Source of the DNA: Chloroflexota bacterium
GTDB taxonomy: Bacteria; Chloroflexota; Limnocylindria; QHBO01
Assembly: GCA_003243965.1 (NCBI GenBank)
Contig: QHBO01000048.1
Location: 27,153-91,152 of the forward strand
Reading direction: 5' to 3'
DNA: 64,000 bases
Both the position numbers and the translations under genes were made by a program. Every line of letters starts with the position of its first letter. Within the stretch, counting starts at the first letter, position 1. The notes beneath the pieces were generated by a model, which made no database searches, had not been told where the DNA came from, and saw only the letters and a program-made list of their open reading frames with translations. Shown here piece by piece: positions 35,683-44,269 of the stretch.

Positions 35683-36182
35683 CACTTCAGCTGGACTCGG
35701 ACTGTGGCACCCGAGCCAGGATCAGAGACCTCGAAGTATCCCTGCGCCTTGACCTGCGCGACATAGGATCCGCACGATGCGCCTGCGCTGGGATCGGCAC
35801 CCGCTCGAGGGCTTAGCCGGTACCATGCGATGACCGTGCTGTCAGAACAGAATGCATCCGCATTGGCCACCAACTTGAGCGCGAGGTACGCGTACGTAGT
35901 TGGCGTCTGAGCCAGAGCTGAGTCCGGCTGGGTGACCGCAGCGAGATCTCCCGCGGCGAAGAGGGTGCACCAATCGATTAGGAACTGAGAACCGAGAGCA
36001 GCGCAGTCGTTCGGTGATCTTATGGATACGGCCTTCCCGGAACCAACAAGTATCAGTTCACGGGGTAATGCCGCCACTCGAACCGCGGCTGATGGGGTGA
36101 GATTGGGCGTCCCGGCGGATTGGCAGGCACTCAGCGCAGCTAGTGCCCAAACCAGCAAAGTGCACCGAGCCTTGACGACCAC
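35682..36182 (-). CDS. Small lipoprotein coupled to the secreted protein
   Basis: The 166-residue protein starts at GTG 36182 after a GGGAGGG site. It has a lipobox (LSAC, Cys near 20) and a mature domain with cysteines in NDCAALG, DWCTLF, ADAFCSDS and GASCGSYV and the C-terminal GYFEVSDPGSG strand. It resembles small NTF2-like extracellular domains by pattern, but this is not certain. It is first in a two-gene unit with the secreted protein. The arrangement parallels the amidase pair at 4973-6096 (an exported partner next to a secreted aromatic-rich protein). Confidence 0.65.
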   Translation of the reverse strand: MVVKARCTLLVWALAALSACQSAGTPNLTPSAAVRVAALPRELILVGSGKAVSIRSPNDCAALGSQFLIDWCTLFAAGDLAAVTQPDSALAQTPTTYAYLALKLVANADAFCSDSTVIAWYRLSPRAGADPSAGASCGSYVAQVKAQGYFEVSDPGSGATVRVQLK

Positions 36183-36216
36183 GCTAGCCCTCCCAGTTGA
36201 AGGTTAGGCGTGCTGA

Positions 36217-36460
36217 CGCAAGTTCGTCAAGAAGTTGCGGGCAGGGATCGGTGCTCGACTTCGTGGACGTTCTGGATACGAGGACCTGTTGATCGTCGGC
36301 GCGGCCGAGGCCGACGCAGGTCTGTTGGTGGTCGCGGCCGACGAGGGTGTGGTGGACGCCCTAACACGGCGAGGTGCAGCGTGCGCTCCGCGCCGCGCCG
36401 CTCGTGGCGACCACCAAAGTCGACGTGATCCCCAGCCGGGCACTGGACTGCGAGCCACCG
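36217..36460 (+). pseudogene. Remnant of a translation-factor-like GTPase (SelB/EF-Tu type)
   Basis: One plus frame reads RKFVKKLRAG and then DLLIVGAAEADAGLLVVAADEGV. This resembles the stretch after the GTPase G3 motif in SelB-like factors (GHxxFVxxMLAG...LVVAADEGV). A frame change later, the sequence reads APLVATTKVDVIPSR, like their G4 motif (TKxD). No G1 loop, start or complete frame exists. It looks like a decayed internal fragment left in a 430-bp gap. Confidence 0.45.
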
Positions 36461-36616
36461 TGCGGGGCGGGCGAGGGACTTTCGCCTCTTAGGCCACCGG
36501 ACGTGTCCCAAGCAATGGGAGCCGATGCAGAACGAGTCCAAACGTGAATAGCGAGTCCGTGCTGGGCGTTCGGCTCGTGGTTCTCGCGAGCTTGGTCGTC
36601 GGGCTGCCTGCCCAGG

Positions 36617-39600
36617 TCACACTCGGCTCGGGCACAGCCGCGCATAGTCGCAGTAGCGGCACGCCTCCACTGACGGCGTGGCGGCAAAGTCGCCGGACCG
36701 GATCTGGGCGGTGCGCGCCAGGATGTCGTCGCGGGCGGCGTCGAGCTGTGCATCGGTGCGCGTGGTGCTCATGCGGGCCGCTGACTCGGTGAAGTAGAGC
36801 GTGACGCGCTCGGGGGTGCCGAGGCCCAGCGCGTCGCGGCAGGCGAGCGCGTAGATCGAGAGCTGGAGGCTCTCAGCGACGTCCTTTTGGGAACTCATCT
36901 TGCCGGTCTTGTAGTCGACCACCTCGATGCCACCCGAGGGCAGCCGATCGATGCGGTCGATCGAGCCGCTCACCAGCACCGGCGGTGCGCCGGACGGATC
37001 CTCGATCACCAGCTCGAACGGCAGCTCCTCGGCGATCGCCTCGGCCAGGGTGCGGACTTCCTCGGCCCAGAAGTTCCCCAGCAGCGTGTCGACGCGGCGC
37101 TCGTACGCTTCCTCGCTGGTGCGGTCCGCGAAGCCGGTCGCGGTCCAGCGCTCGCGGAAGAGGCGCTCCAGGTCGGCTCGTGTGGGGGCTGGCTCACCAC
37201 GGGCAAGACGCTCGCGGCGCTCGCGGGTAAAGGCCTCGAACGCGGCGTGCGCGGTGCTGCCGAACGTGAGCGCACCCACCGGCCGGGAAGGCTCCGGGAT
37301 GCGGTACACGTACTTGAAGGCGTAGCGCGTCGGGCAGGCCGCGTAGGTGTCGAAGGCGGAGTAGCTGAAGCGCTCCGGCAGGGGCACGACCTGGAGCAGG
37401 TTCATGCCTGCGCCGCCGTCGACCGCCACTTCGCGCAGGGTCAGCGGATCGAGGCCGGCCGCCCGGGCCGAATCGGCGTCAATGACGGCCCGCTCCCCCA
37501 CCGCCGCCAGCTCCGACTCGAACGCCTGGCGAGCGGCAGCCGACTCCGGGTCCGTGGCGCTCGTGCCCTCCAGCAGGCCGATCAGCTCGGCGGCACGCAG
37601 CCGCAGCGCCAATCGGCGCTCGCGACGGCCGGGGAGCGCCATGATGCGGCGGGCGAGCTTCAGGGCGCCATCGGTTCCATCGGTCTCACCTGCCGAACCG
37701 GCCGGCGACCAGGAGTTCGCCCGGTCGATGAGCTCGATGTCGGCGGTCGCATCCGCCAGGATCTCGTTGACGAAGCGGGACGCGGGCTTCTCCGCGGTCG
37801 GGCCTCCGTGCGTGGTGAGCATCAGCGACTCCTGGGCACGGGTCATCGCCACGTACAGGAGGCGACGCTCCTCCTCGGCGTGCAGGTCGTCGCCGGCGAT
37901 CGGCTCGCGCAGGAGCTCGGCCGGGAAGAAGCCGCTCCACCCCTCGCGCGTGGGCCACTCGTCCTCGAGCAGCTGCGGGATGAAGACGTGCGGGAACTCG
38001 AGGCCCTTGGCCTGGTAGAGCGTCATCAGCCGCACGCCCTGCACGTCCTCGCTCAGCTCCACGCTGGTGGGCAGCTCCCCGCCGGCCTCCTGGTAGGCAT
38101 CCAGGTAGTCGACGAATCCGCCGAGGTTGCCCCTGGGGTGCACCTCCTGCCAGTCGGCCGCGAAGCGCAGGAACGAACCGATGTTGGCCACGGCCCGATG
38201 TGCATCCCCGGTCGCCGCGCCGAGCAGGTCGAGCACCTGGCCGGTCTGCTCCAGGTAGCGCTCGATGATGCTGTGCGGCCCCTCCCGCCAGGTCTGCTCG
38301 TGGAGCTGCTGGAGAACGTCGAGCAGCCGGCGGAGCTTGGCGCGCGTACCAGGCGCGACCCCCACGTGCTTGGCTGGATCTTCGGGACTCTGCGTCTCGC
38401 CAGCGTCGACGAGCCGGGTCAGCACCGCGATCAGGTGCTGACGCGCGTCGAACCGCGCGACGCGGGTCACGTGCAGGATCTCCAGCGCGTCGAGCCGCCA
38501 CGGGCCGGCGGTCATCATCCGGGTCAACGCCACGTCGTCGTTCGGGTCGGCGATCGCCCGCAACGCCTGCTCCAGGTCGCGGATCTCGGGGGTCGCGAAG
38601 AGGCTCAGCCCGCCGACCACGGTGTACGGGATGTCCTCGTCGCGCAGCCGAGCCACGATCGCGTCGCGGTGCTTGTGCTTGCGGTACAGGACCGCGACGT
38701 CAGACCATCTCCGTTCGCCACCGGTCCGGTCGCGGATGGAGTCGACGATTGCCACCGCCTCGTCCTCCGCCCCGGCGCATACCACGACCTGCACCTGCGG
38801 CCCGGCCGGCCGGTCGCTGCGCAGCCGCTTGTCCGGCATGAAGCGCGTCCGGTTGCCCGCGATCAGCCGGTTCGCCGCGTCCAGCACCCGGCCCACCGAG
38901 CGGAAGTTCTGCTCGATCCGCAACCGCGGCGGCCTGGGCGGCGGATTCGCGGACGGGTCGTGGGTGGGAGCCCGGCTGAACCGCCGGTCGAACTCGCTGA
39001 AGGCGGCGAAGCTCGCGCCCCGGAAGCGGTAGATCGACTGGTCATCGTCGCCGACGACCATGACGTTGTCCGGCCTGTCCGGAGCGCGGCCCAGCAGCTC
39101 GATCAGCTCGATCTGCGCGATGTTGGCGTCCTGGAACTCGTCGACCAGGAGGTATCGGTACTGGCGCTGCCAGCGGCGCAGGATGTTGGGACGCCGCTTG
39201 AAGAGCCGCGTGACGCCGGCGATCATCTCCCCGAAGTCGACGGCACCTCGCCGCGCGAGCTCCTCCTGGTAGGCGCGGTAGACCGATGCGATCTCGGCGA
39301 GCCGCATGACCTCCAGCGCGGCGCCGTCCGCCACGTACGTCTCCGCCAGCTGCTCGATCTCCGCCTGGCGTTCCGGTCTGAACCGGCTGCGGCTCAGCGC
39401 CTCGCCCGTTCCGCCGACCGTGCGACGCGCCTCTCGATCCGCGGTTTTCTCGGGAGCATCGGGGTCGTAGTCGACGTCCTTGCCGGCCGCCTCTGCCCGC
39501 TGGTTGCGCCGCAGTCGGGCGTAGTCGCTCCGAACGTCGCGCACCGGCCGGAGGTTGCCGTTGGTGACCAGGCGGGCGGCAGCATCGGGGAAGCTGCCGT

Positions 39601-40177
39601 ATCGGTCCTCGAAGATGCGGCGCTCGCCAGCGACGAAGGCGTCGAACTCGTCGGGGCTGACCAGCTCGTCCTTGGCGCGGTTGATGAACTTGACGAAGTC
39701 GTTGTACGCCCACTCGCCGTGGTAGACGAGGTCCAGGTTGGGGCGCAGGTCTCGGATCAGCAGGAGCTGGCCGACGCCGTCCAGCACGTCCGGGTTCGGC
39801 GGGGTGTCCGCCTCGGCCGAGCTCTCGGACAGGACGCGGTGGCAGAAGCTGTGGAAGTTGGAGACGGGCACCCGCGCGCGGATGGCCGGACCGACCGCCT
39901 CTTCGATGCGCTGCTGGAGCTCGCGCGCGGCCTTGACGTTGTAGGTCAGCACCAGGATCTGCTCGGGCAGCAGGTCCGGCTTGGTGTCGAGCAGCCAGCG
40001 GACGCGCTCGACGATCACGCGCGTCTTGCCGGTCCCGGCACCCGCGATCACCACCGCTGGGCCGTCGCTGAACTCGACGATGCGACGCTGCTCCTCGGTG
40101 AGGTTCAGGGCGGCGCGCGTGTCGGCTGTCGGGAGCGTGTCTGCGATCTTCGAAACCCCCTGGGTCAAAGGGTACAT
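36617..40177 (-). CDS. UvrD-type helicase fused to RecB-like nuclease
   Basis: The 1186-residue protein has a superfamily-1A helicase core with VIAGAGTGKTRVIV (Walker A, near 45), LVDEFQDANIAQ and VGDDDQSIYRFRGA, RIEQNFRS and VRLMTLYQAKGLEFPHVF. The C-terminal 250 residues form a PD-(D/E)XK nuclease (GSIDRIDRL, VVDYKTGK). A cysteine early in that domain (YAACPTRYAFK) and the terminal CRYCDYARLCPS supply the four ligands of an AddB/Cas4-type iron-sulfur cluster. Such proteins process double-strand breaks like AddAB/AdnAB. No second AddB/AdnA subunit gene is adjacent. A two-unit 9-bp repeat adds TDGTDG at 37667-37684. ATG 40177 begins MYPLTQG. Confidence 0.92.
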   Translation of the reverse strand: MYPLTQGVSKIADTLPTADTRAALNLTEEQRRIVEFSDGPAVVIAGAGTGKTRVIVERVRWLLDTKPDLLPEQILVLTYNVKAARELQQRIEEAVGPAIRARVPVSNFHSFCHRVLSESSAEADTPPNPDVLDGVGQLLLIRDLRPNLDLVYHGEWAYNDFVKFINRAKDELVSPDEFDAFVAGERRIFEDRYGSFPDAAARLVTNGNLRPVRDVRSDYARLRRNQRAEAAGKDVDYDPDAPEKTADREARRTVGGTGEALSRSRFRPERQAEIEQLAETYVADGAALEVMRLAEIASVYRAYQEELARRGAVDFGEMIAGVTRLFKRRPNILRRWQRQYRYLLVDEFQDANIAQIELIELLGRAPDRPDNVMVVGDDDQSIYRFRGASFAAFSEFDRRFSRAPTHDPSANPPPRPPRLRIEQNFRSVGRVLDAANRLIAGNRTRFMPDKRLRSDRPAGPQVQVVVCAGAEDEAVAIVDSIRDRTGGERRWSDVAVLYRKHKHRDAIVARLRDEDIPYTVVGGLSLFATPEIRDLEQALRAIADPNDDVALTRMMTAGPWRLDALEILHVTRVARFDARQHLIAVLTRLVDAGETQSPEDPAKHVGVAPGTRAKLRRLLDVLQQLHEQTWREGPHSIIERYLEQTGQVLDLLGAATGDAHRAVANIGSFLRFAADWQEVHPRGNLGGFVDYLDAYQEAGGELPTSVELSEDVQGVRLMTLYQAKGLEFPHVFIPQLLEDEWPTREGWSGFFPAELLREPIAGDDLHAEEERRLLYVAMTRAQESLMLTTHGGPTAEKPASRFVNEILADATADIELIDRANSWSPAGSAGETDGTDGALKLARRIMALPGRRERRLALRLRAAELIGLLEGTSATDPESAAARQAFESELAAVGERAVIDADSARAAGLDPLTLREVAVDGGAGMNLLQVVPLPERFSYSAFDTYAACPTRYAFKYVYRIPEPSRPVGALTFGSTAHAAFEAFTRERRERLARGEPAPTRADLERLFRERWTATGFADRTSEEAYERRVDTLLGNFWAEEVRTLAEAIAEELPFELVIEDPSGAPPVLVSGSIDRIDRLPSGGIEVVDYKTGKMSSQKDVAESLQLSIYALACRDALGLGTPERVTLYFTESAARMSTTRTDAQLDAARDDILARTAQIRSGDFAATPSVEACRYCDYARLCPSRV
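37667..37684. repeat. Two tandem 9-bp units in helicase-nuclease gene
   Basis: GCCATCGGT and TCCATCGGT are adjacent and encode the TDGTDG insertion between helicase and nuclease parts. The unit is the same as at 31805 and 62619. Confidence 0.7.
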
Positions 40178-40346
40178 GACAGTGGACGCGGTGGGGTGCG
40201 CCGCCGCCGCGAGCCTCACGGGCTCGCCAGGACGTCGATCACCCGGGCACGAAAGAGTGTCCACGCCGGCCGCGACAGGTTGTGTGTCGCAGGATGGCAT
40301 CGATCGAGTGCGCGTCATGGCCGTCCTCTTGCTGACCCGGGACTTC

Positions 40347-40760
40347 ATGGCTACCGATGACAACAAGCAGCTGGTCCGCCGCTTCATCGACGAGATATTC
40401 GTCGCGGGGCGCGTCGAGGCCATCGACGAGCTCGTGGCGCCCGACTTCGTGTCCCATACCTGGGGGTTCACCGATGACGGACGCGAGAAGCTCAGGGCCG
40501 CGACCCAGCACGTGCATGCCAGCCTGACCGACGTCGCGTTCGGCGTGGAGGACCTGGTCGCTGAGGGTGACCGGGTCGCCGCGCGCGTCACGTCCAGCGC
40601 GACCGCGATCGGCGACTTCATGGGCGTGCCGGCGGCGGGCAAGCACTACACGATCGGGGAGCTTCACCTGTTCCGGGTCCGCGACGGGATGGTCGCCGAG
40701 CATTGGCATCAACACGACGCGCTGGGGCTGATGCGGCAGCTCGGCGCACTTCCCGGCTGA
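40347..40760 (+). CDS. SnoaL-like/ester cyclase family protein
   Basis: The 137-residue protein has the NTF2-like alpha+beta fold signature of SnoaL-type ester cyclases: FIDEIFVAGRVEAIDELVAPDFVSH, VEDLVAEGDRVAARVT, GDFMGVPAAGKHYTIGELHLFRVRDGMVAEHWHQHD. Members catalyse aldol-type cyclisation or are stress-related proteins of unknown substrate. ATG 40347 is chosen; another ATG 10 codons upstream (40317) is possible. It is divergent from the helicase-nuclease gene. Confidence 0.82.
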   Translation: MATDDNKQLVRRFIDEIFVAGRVEAIDELVAPDFVSHTWGFTDDGREKLRAATQHVHASLTDVAFGVEDLVAEGDRVAARVTSSATAIGDFMGVPAAGKHYTIGELHLFRVRDGMVAEHWHQHDALGLMRQLGALPG

Positions 40761-40807
40761 CGGAGGCTGCGATCAGCAGCCCGGCCGAAGGGTCCAGCTG
40801 CGCGGTG

Positions 40808-40966
40808 TCACCGCTCGCCCGGGTGGCGTCCCTGGTAGCAATCGGTGCACATGGCGTCCTCCTCGGGGAGGAGCTCGCGCGCGCAGCCGCACGCGCACTG
40901 GCAGAGCCGGTCGCCGTGCGGCTCGAGCACCACAGACTGGTCCCAATCCAGGTCGTCGTCCGTCAT
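40808..40966 (-). CDS. 52-residue Cys-rich metal-binding protein
   Basis: A short frame from ATG 40966 to TGA 40808 encodes an acidic start (MTDDDLDWDQ). A knuckle-like LCQCACGCARELL follows, and then MCTDCYQGRHPGER. Five or six cysteines and a histidine could hold one zinc ion or a small cluster. GAGG lies 6 nt before the ATG, inside GAGGACCGATG. The strongly patterned composition supports a real gene despite its length. Function unknown; it is transcribed in the same direction as the PPOX gene. Confidence 0.6.
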   Translation of the reverse strand: MTDDDLDWDQSVVLEPHGDRLCQCACGCARELLPEEDAMCTDCYQGRHPGER

Positions 40967-41112
40967 CGGTCCTCACCCCGTCTGCGCCAGGTCATGATAC
41001 TGCGTCGTGCCACTGGGGAAGCCGAGAAGGCCGAGGTCGCCGGCATCGGTCACCAGCCTGAACGACTGCCGGCTGCGAGCGTCCGCGCGCTCGTTTCGAT
41101 GCACATGGGCTG

Positions 41113-41613
41113 TCACCCGGGACCAGGTGTTCCCACCCCGAATGCGCCGCGCGACACGGCTTCCAGCCCACGGCTGCCCAGCGACGCCGCATCCCGGCGA
41201 GCGACCTCGCGCGCGCCCCAGTCGAGGAGGCGCGACGGCGTGATCCGGATCCCCGCCGTGAATCGGCCACGGAAGGAATCGAGATCGAACGCGGCGAGCG
41301 GCATCTGCTCGGCGTACTTGCGCTCGAACCGCTCGACGAGGTCACGGCACACCGTCTCCTCGAGCACCGCCGTCCCCTGCAACAGCTCGACGCCGAACAT
41401 CGGCCCCGGAGAGCCGATGGCCACCATCACGCGCGGCTGGCACCGGACGTTGCGCACCTTCTGGGCGTCGGCGCGGGTGAGCACGGTCAGCTCGTCGCCG
41501 TCCCACACGAACCAGCACGGGACGACGTGCGGGGTTCCATCGGGACAGGTGGAGGCGAGCCACAGGACGGAGGCCCCCGAGAGGAGCGCCTCGAGCTTGC
41601 TTTCGACCACCAC
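41113..41613 (-). CDS. PPOX-class flavin/F420-binding split-barrel protein
   Basis: The 166-residue protein fits the pyridoxamine-phosphate-oxidase-like split barrel: ASVLWLASTCPDGTPHVVPCWFVWDGDELTV, VRNVRCQPRVMVAI and a C-terminal FTAGIRITPSRLLDW. Family members reduce or oxidise small molecules with FMN or F420. GTG 41613 follows a consensus promoter by 6 nt and so is leaderless. It is divergent from a TetR regulator and may belong to the same stress or drug response. Confidence 0.82.
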   Translation of the reverse strand: MVVESKLEALLSGASVLWLASTCPDGTPHVVPCWFVWDGDELTVLTRADAQKVRNVRCQPRVMVAIGSPGPMFGVELLQGTAVLEETVCRDLVERFERKYAEQMPLAAFDLDSFRGRFTAGIRITPSRLLDWGAREVARRDAASLGSRGLEAVSRGAFGVGTPGPG

Positions 41614-41619
41614 GGATGT

Positions 41620-41648
41620 ACTATGGAACCACCGTGCACTGCTGTCAA
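41620..41648 (-). promoter_or_regulatory. Consensus promoter of the PPOX gene
   Basis: TTGACA (41643-41648) and CATAGT (41620-41625) are 17 bp apart on the minus strand; the -10 box ends 6 nt before GTG 41613. The element sits in the intergenic region shared with the TetR gene, so TetR repression here is plausible. Confidence 0.6.
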
Positions 41649-41689
41649 CAGTTCACGACACACCTCTGGTGAATGAAATTACCGAACCG

Positions 41690-42391
41690 ATGAGCCTCGA
41701 TGCGCGCCGGCCGTACCGCATGCGCGCGCGCCGCGAGTCCATGGATGCGACGGCGGCGCGGATCGCGCAGGCGGCGTTCGAGCTGCATCGGGAGATCGGT
41801 CCGGCGAACACAACCATCAGCGCGGTCGCCGAGCGTGCAGGCGTCGAGCGGCACACGGTCTACCGCCACTACCCCGACCTGGTCAGCCTGTTCCGCGCCT
41901 GTTCCGCGCACGGGATGCGCGTCACCGGCCCGCCCAATCCCGATGAATGGAAGTCGATCCCCGACCGATTCGAGCGGCTCGCCACCGCCCTCCGCGCCAT
42001 GTACGGCTACTACTCCGCGAATGAACAACTGCTCGGCAACGTGCTGCGCGACGCCCAGGTGATGCCGGAGATGGCCGAGGGGCACGCGCAGTTCCTCGAC
42101 TACGCCGGCCGCGTGCGGGCGACGGTGCTCGAGCCGTGGGAGGAGCGACAGGCGGGACCGGCGGAGGGATCTGGAGAGGGCGCTGCCGGCGCGGCGATTG
42201 CTGGCGCCGGGGCGCTGGCCGCCTCGGGGAGAGGGGCTGGGGCACAGGCCCTGATCAGCACCGCGCTCGAGTTCTCCACGTGGCAGGCGATGACCCGTCG
42301 CGCCGGGCTGGAAGACGACGAGGCGGCGCAGACGATTGTCGCTGCGGTGCGGGGCCTCGAGGCGGGCGCGGCGGCGCCGTCCGCGACCTGA
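41690..42391 (+). CDS. TetR-family transcriptional regulator
   Basis: The 233-residue protein has an N-terminal TetR helix-turn-helix (AARIAQAAFELHREIGPANTTISAVAERAGVERHTVYRHYPD, about residues 18-60) and a helical ligand domain. A Gly/Ala-rich segment at about 158-188 interrupts the C-terminal domain. ATG 41690 sits inside ACCGATG; GTG 41669 is an alternative start. It is divergent from the PPOX gene and convergent with a 14-TM drug exporter, so both are likely targets. Confidence 0.85.
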   Translation: MSLDARRPYRMRARRESMDATAARIAQAAFELHREIGPANTTISAVAERAGVERHTVYRHYPDLVSLFRACSAHGMRVTGPPNPDEWKSIPDRFERLATALRAMYGYYSANEQLLGNVLRDAQVMPEMAEGHAQFLDYAGRVRATVLEPWEERQAGPAEGSGEGAAGAAIAGAGALAASGRGAGAQALISTALEFSTWQAMTRRAGLEDDEAAQTIVAAVRGLEAGAAAPSAT

Positions 42392-42424
42392 CCGGCGGCG
42401 CGCTCCGCGCGGCGTGACTGGGAG

Positions 42425-44122
42425 CTAGACCGCCGGAGAGAGTCCGGGCTCTCGGTCGCCCTCGCCTTCGCGAGCCGCAACCCCGTCCGCCGGGGCCTCT
42501 CCCACCCGTCCCGCGGGCATCACCAGCAGCACGACCAGCGCGGCGGCCAGGGCGGTGATGATGCCGACCACGAACGTCGATGCGGTCGCCAGTGAGAACG
42601 CCTGGTGGATCCCGGACACGATGTTCGGGATGAACGGCTCGACCTGCGCGCGGAACTGGGGCGGCACCTGAGACAGGATCCGCGCGCCGAGATCCCCGAC
42701 GCCGGACAGATTGTTCAGCGCCGAGCTCCCGCCAGAGGCGAAGTTGCTCGCGAACTGCGCCGGGATGCCGGCCGCGGTCAGCTGACGGGGGATCTGGTCG
42801 AGCAGGACCGAGCCGAAGATCGAGCCGGTGATCGCCAGCCCCACCGTGCCGCCCACCTGCTGGAAGAGTGTCAGGCTCGCGGTGCCGGTGCCCAGCTCAC
42901 GGACCGGGACGCTGTTCTGCACCACCAGCGTGAAGACCGCGAACGCCGGACCGATGCCCAGACCGGTGAGCGCCATGTACAGCCAGAGCAGCGGCCGAGG
43001 TGTATCGGGCCGAATGCCGGTCAGCAGGAAGAGGCCCACGGCCAGAAGCACCAGCGCGCCGACGATCAGGGCCTTGTAGCGACCGATGCGGGCCACCACC
43101 TGGCCGGTCAGGATGGCGGAGATGATCAGGCCCGCCAGCAGCGGCAGGATCTGGTAGCCGGACTCGGTGGCCGAGCTGCCGGCCACGACCTGGAACCATC
43201 GGGGCAGGAAAACGATGGCGGTGAAGAAGCCCATCATCGCCAGGAACATGGCCGCCACGCTGGCGGTGAAGGCCCGCAGGCGGAAGAGGCTGAGCGGCAC
43301 GATCGGTTCGCGTGCACGCGACTCGGCCCAGATGAACACGACCGCCAGGGCCAGGCCCAGGGCGATCAGGCCGCCGACGTCCGCATCGGTCCATTGCCCG
43401 AACTGCTTGTTGGTGAGACCGATGAGGATCGGCACCAGGGCCGCAACCAGCAGCGCCGCGCCCAGGTAGTCGATGCTCCGCTCCGCGCCGCGATCGCGCA
43501 CCGTGGGCAGCGTGCGCCAGATGATGAGCAGCGCCACCAGCCCGAGCGGCAGGTTGACGAAGAAGACCCAGTGCCAGCCGATGGTGTCGGTGATGATCCC
43601 GCCGATGGCCGGACCGATAAGCGATGAGACGCCGAACATGGCGCCAAAGAAACCCTGGTACTTGCCCCGCTCCGAGGGCGCAAAGATGTCCCCGACGATC
43701 GAGAGCGCCACCGGGAAGAGCGCTCCTGCTCCCAGGCCCTGGAGGCCGCGGAACGTGATGAACCACCACATCGAGCCCGACAGGCCGCACAACAGCGAGC
43801 CAAGCAGGAAGATGCTGACCCCGATCATGAAGATCGGCCGGCGGCCGAAGAGGTCGGAGAGCTTCCCGTAGATCGGCCCGCTGACCGTGGCGGTCAGCAG
43901 GTAGCTGGTAAAGGCCCAGGTGTAGACATCGTTGCCCTTCAGATCGGTGACGATCCGCGGCAGCGCGGTGCCGACGATCGTCTGGTCGAGGGCCGCCAGA
44001 AAGATGCCGAGCAGCACCGCCCCAAGGATCTCCATCCTGACGCGGTGAGGAAGCTCGATCGGTGCGCGGTCGTGAACAGGCGTGGCCGCGGCGGTCGTCG
44101 CCGGGCGGACATCGGCGGTCAT
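42425..44122 (-). CDS. MFS drug exporter, DHA2 (14-TM) family
   Basis: The 565-residue protein has 14 predicted membrane helices. Family motifs are LDQTIVGTALPRIVTDL in helix 1, GKLSDLFGRRP (motif A) and GPAIGGIITDTIGW (antiporter motif C). DHA2 proteins export drugs or toxic compounds with protons. ATG 44122 has a weak GGGA site. A TAGACT -10 box about 90 nt upstream (44213-44218) could serve it. The adjacent TetR gene is the likely regulator. Confidence 0.9.
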   Translation of the reverse strand: MTADVRPATTAAATPVHDRAPIELPHRVRMEILGAVLLGIFLAALDQTIVGTALPRIVTDLKGNDVYTWAFTSYLLTATVSGPIYGKLSDLFGRRPIFMIGVSIFLLGSLLCGLSGSMWWFITFRGLQGLGAGALFPVALSIVGDIFAPSERGKYQGFFGAMFGVSSLIGPAIGGIITDTIGWHWVFFVNLPLGLVALLIIWRTLPTVRDRGAERSIDYLGAALLVAALVPILIGLTNKQFGQWTDADVGGLIALGLALAVVFIWAESRAREPIVPLSLFRLRAFTASVAAMFLAMMGFFTAIVFLPRWFQVVAGSSATESGYQILPLLAGLIISAILTGQVVARIGRYKALIVGALVLLAVGLFLLTGIRPDTPRPLLWLYMALTGLGIGPAFAVFTLVVQNSVPVRELGTGTASLTLFQQVGGTVGLAITGSIFGSVLLDQIPRQLTAAGIPAQFASNFASGGSSALNNLSGVGDLGARILSQVPPQFRAQVEPFIPNIVSGIHQAFSLATASTFVVGIITALAAALVVLLVMPAGRVGEAPADGVAAREGEGDREPGLSPAV

Positions 44123-44212
44123 TGGGCGTGGTCCCTCGAGAACGTGGTGCGGGGAGCCTGCAGCAAACGCGGCCGGGGGGGTGTGGTCAGCGGCGGCGGG
44201 GCAGTGTGCTGG

Positions 44213-44218
44213 AGTCTA
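44213..44218 (-). promoter_or_regulatory. Candidate -10 box of the drug exporter gene
   Basis: CCTAGACT on the minus strand gives TAGACT with a GTGCGG-like -35 about 17 bp upstream. It would leave a leader of about 85 nt before ATG 44122. Confidence 0.3.
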
Positions 44219-44269
44219 GGCGGTTTCGGTGTGCGCCGCACGGGTGCCCGCGCGTGACCAGGCCTGTCG

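Noticed and set aside
36544..36792. Plus-strand frame starting with a signal-like peptide
   Set aside because: It overlaps the conserved iron-sulfur end of the helicase-nuclease gene and loses any pattern after 30 residues.
36887..40360. An open frame of over 1100 codons on the plus strand
   Set aside because: It lies opposite the helicase-nuclease gene, has only composition-driven Arg/Leu/Gly sequence and no family resemblance; high GC makes such long antisense frames common here.
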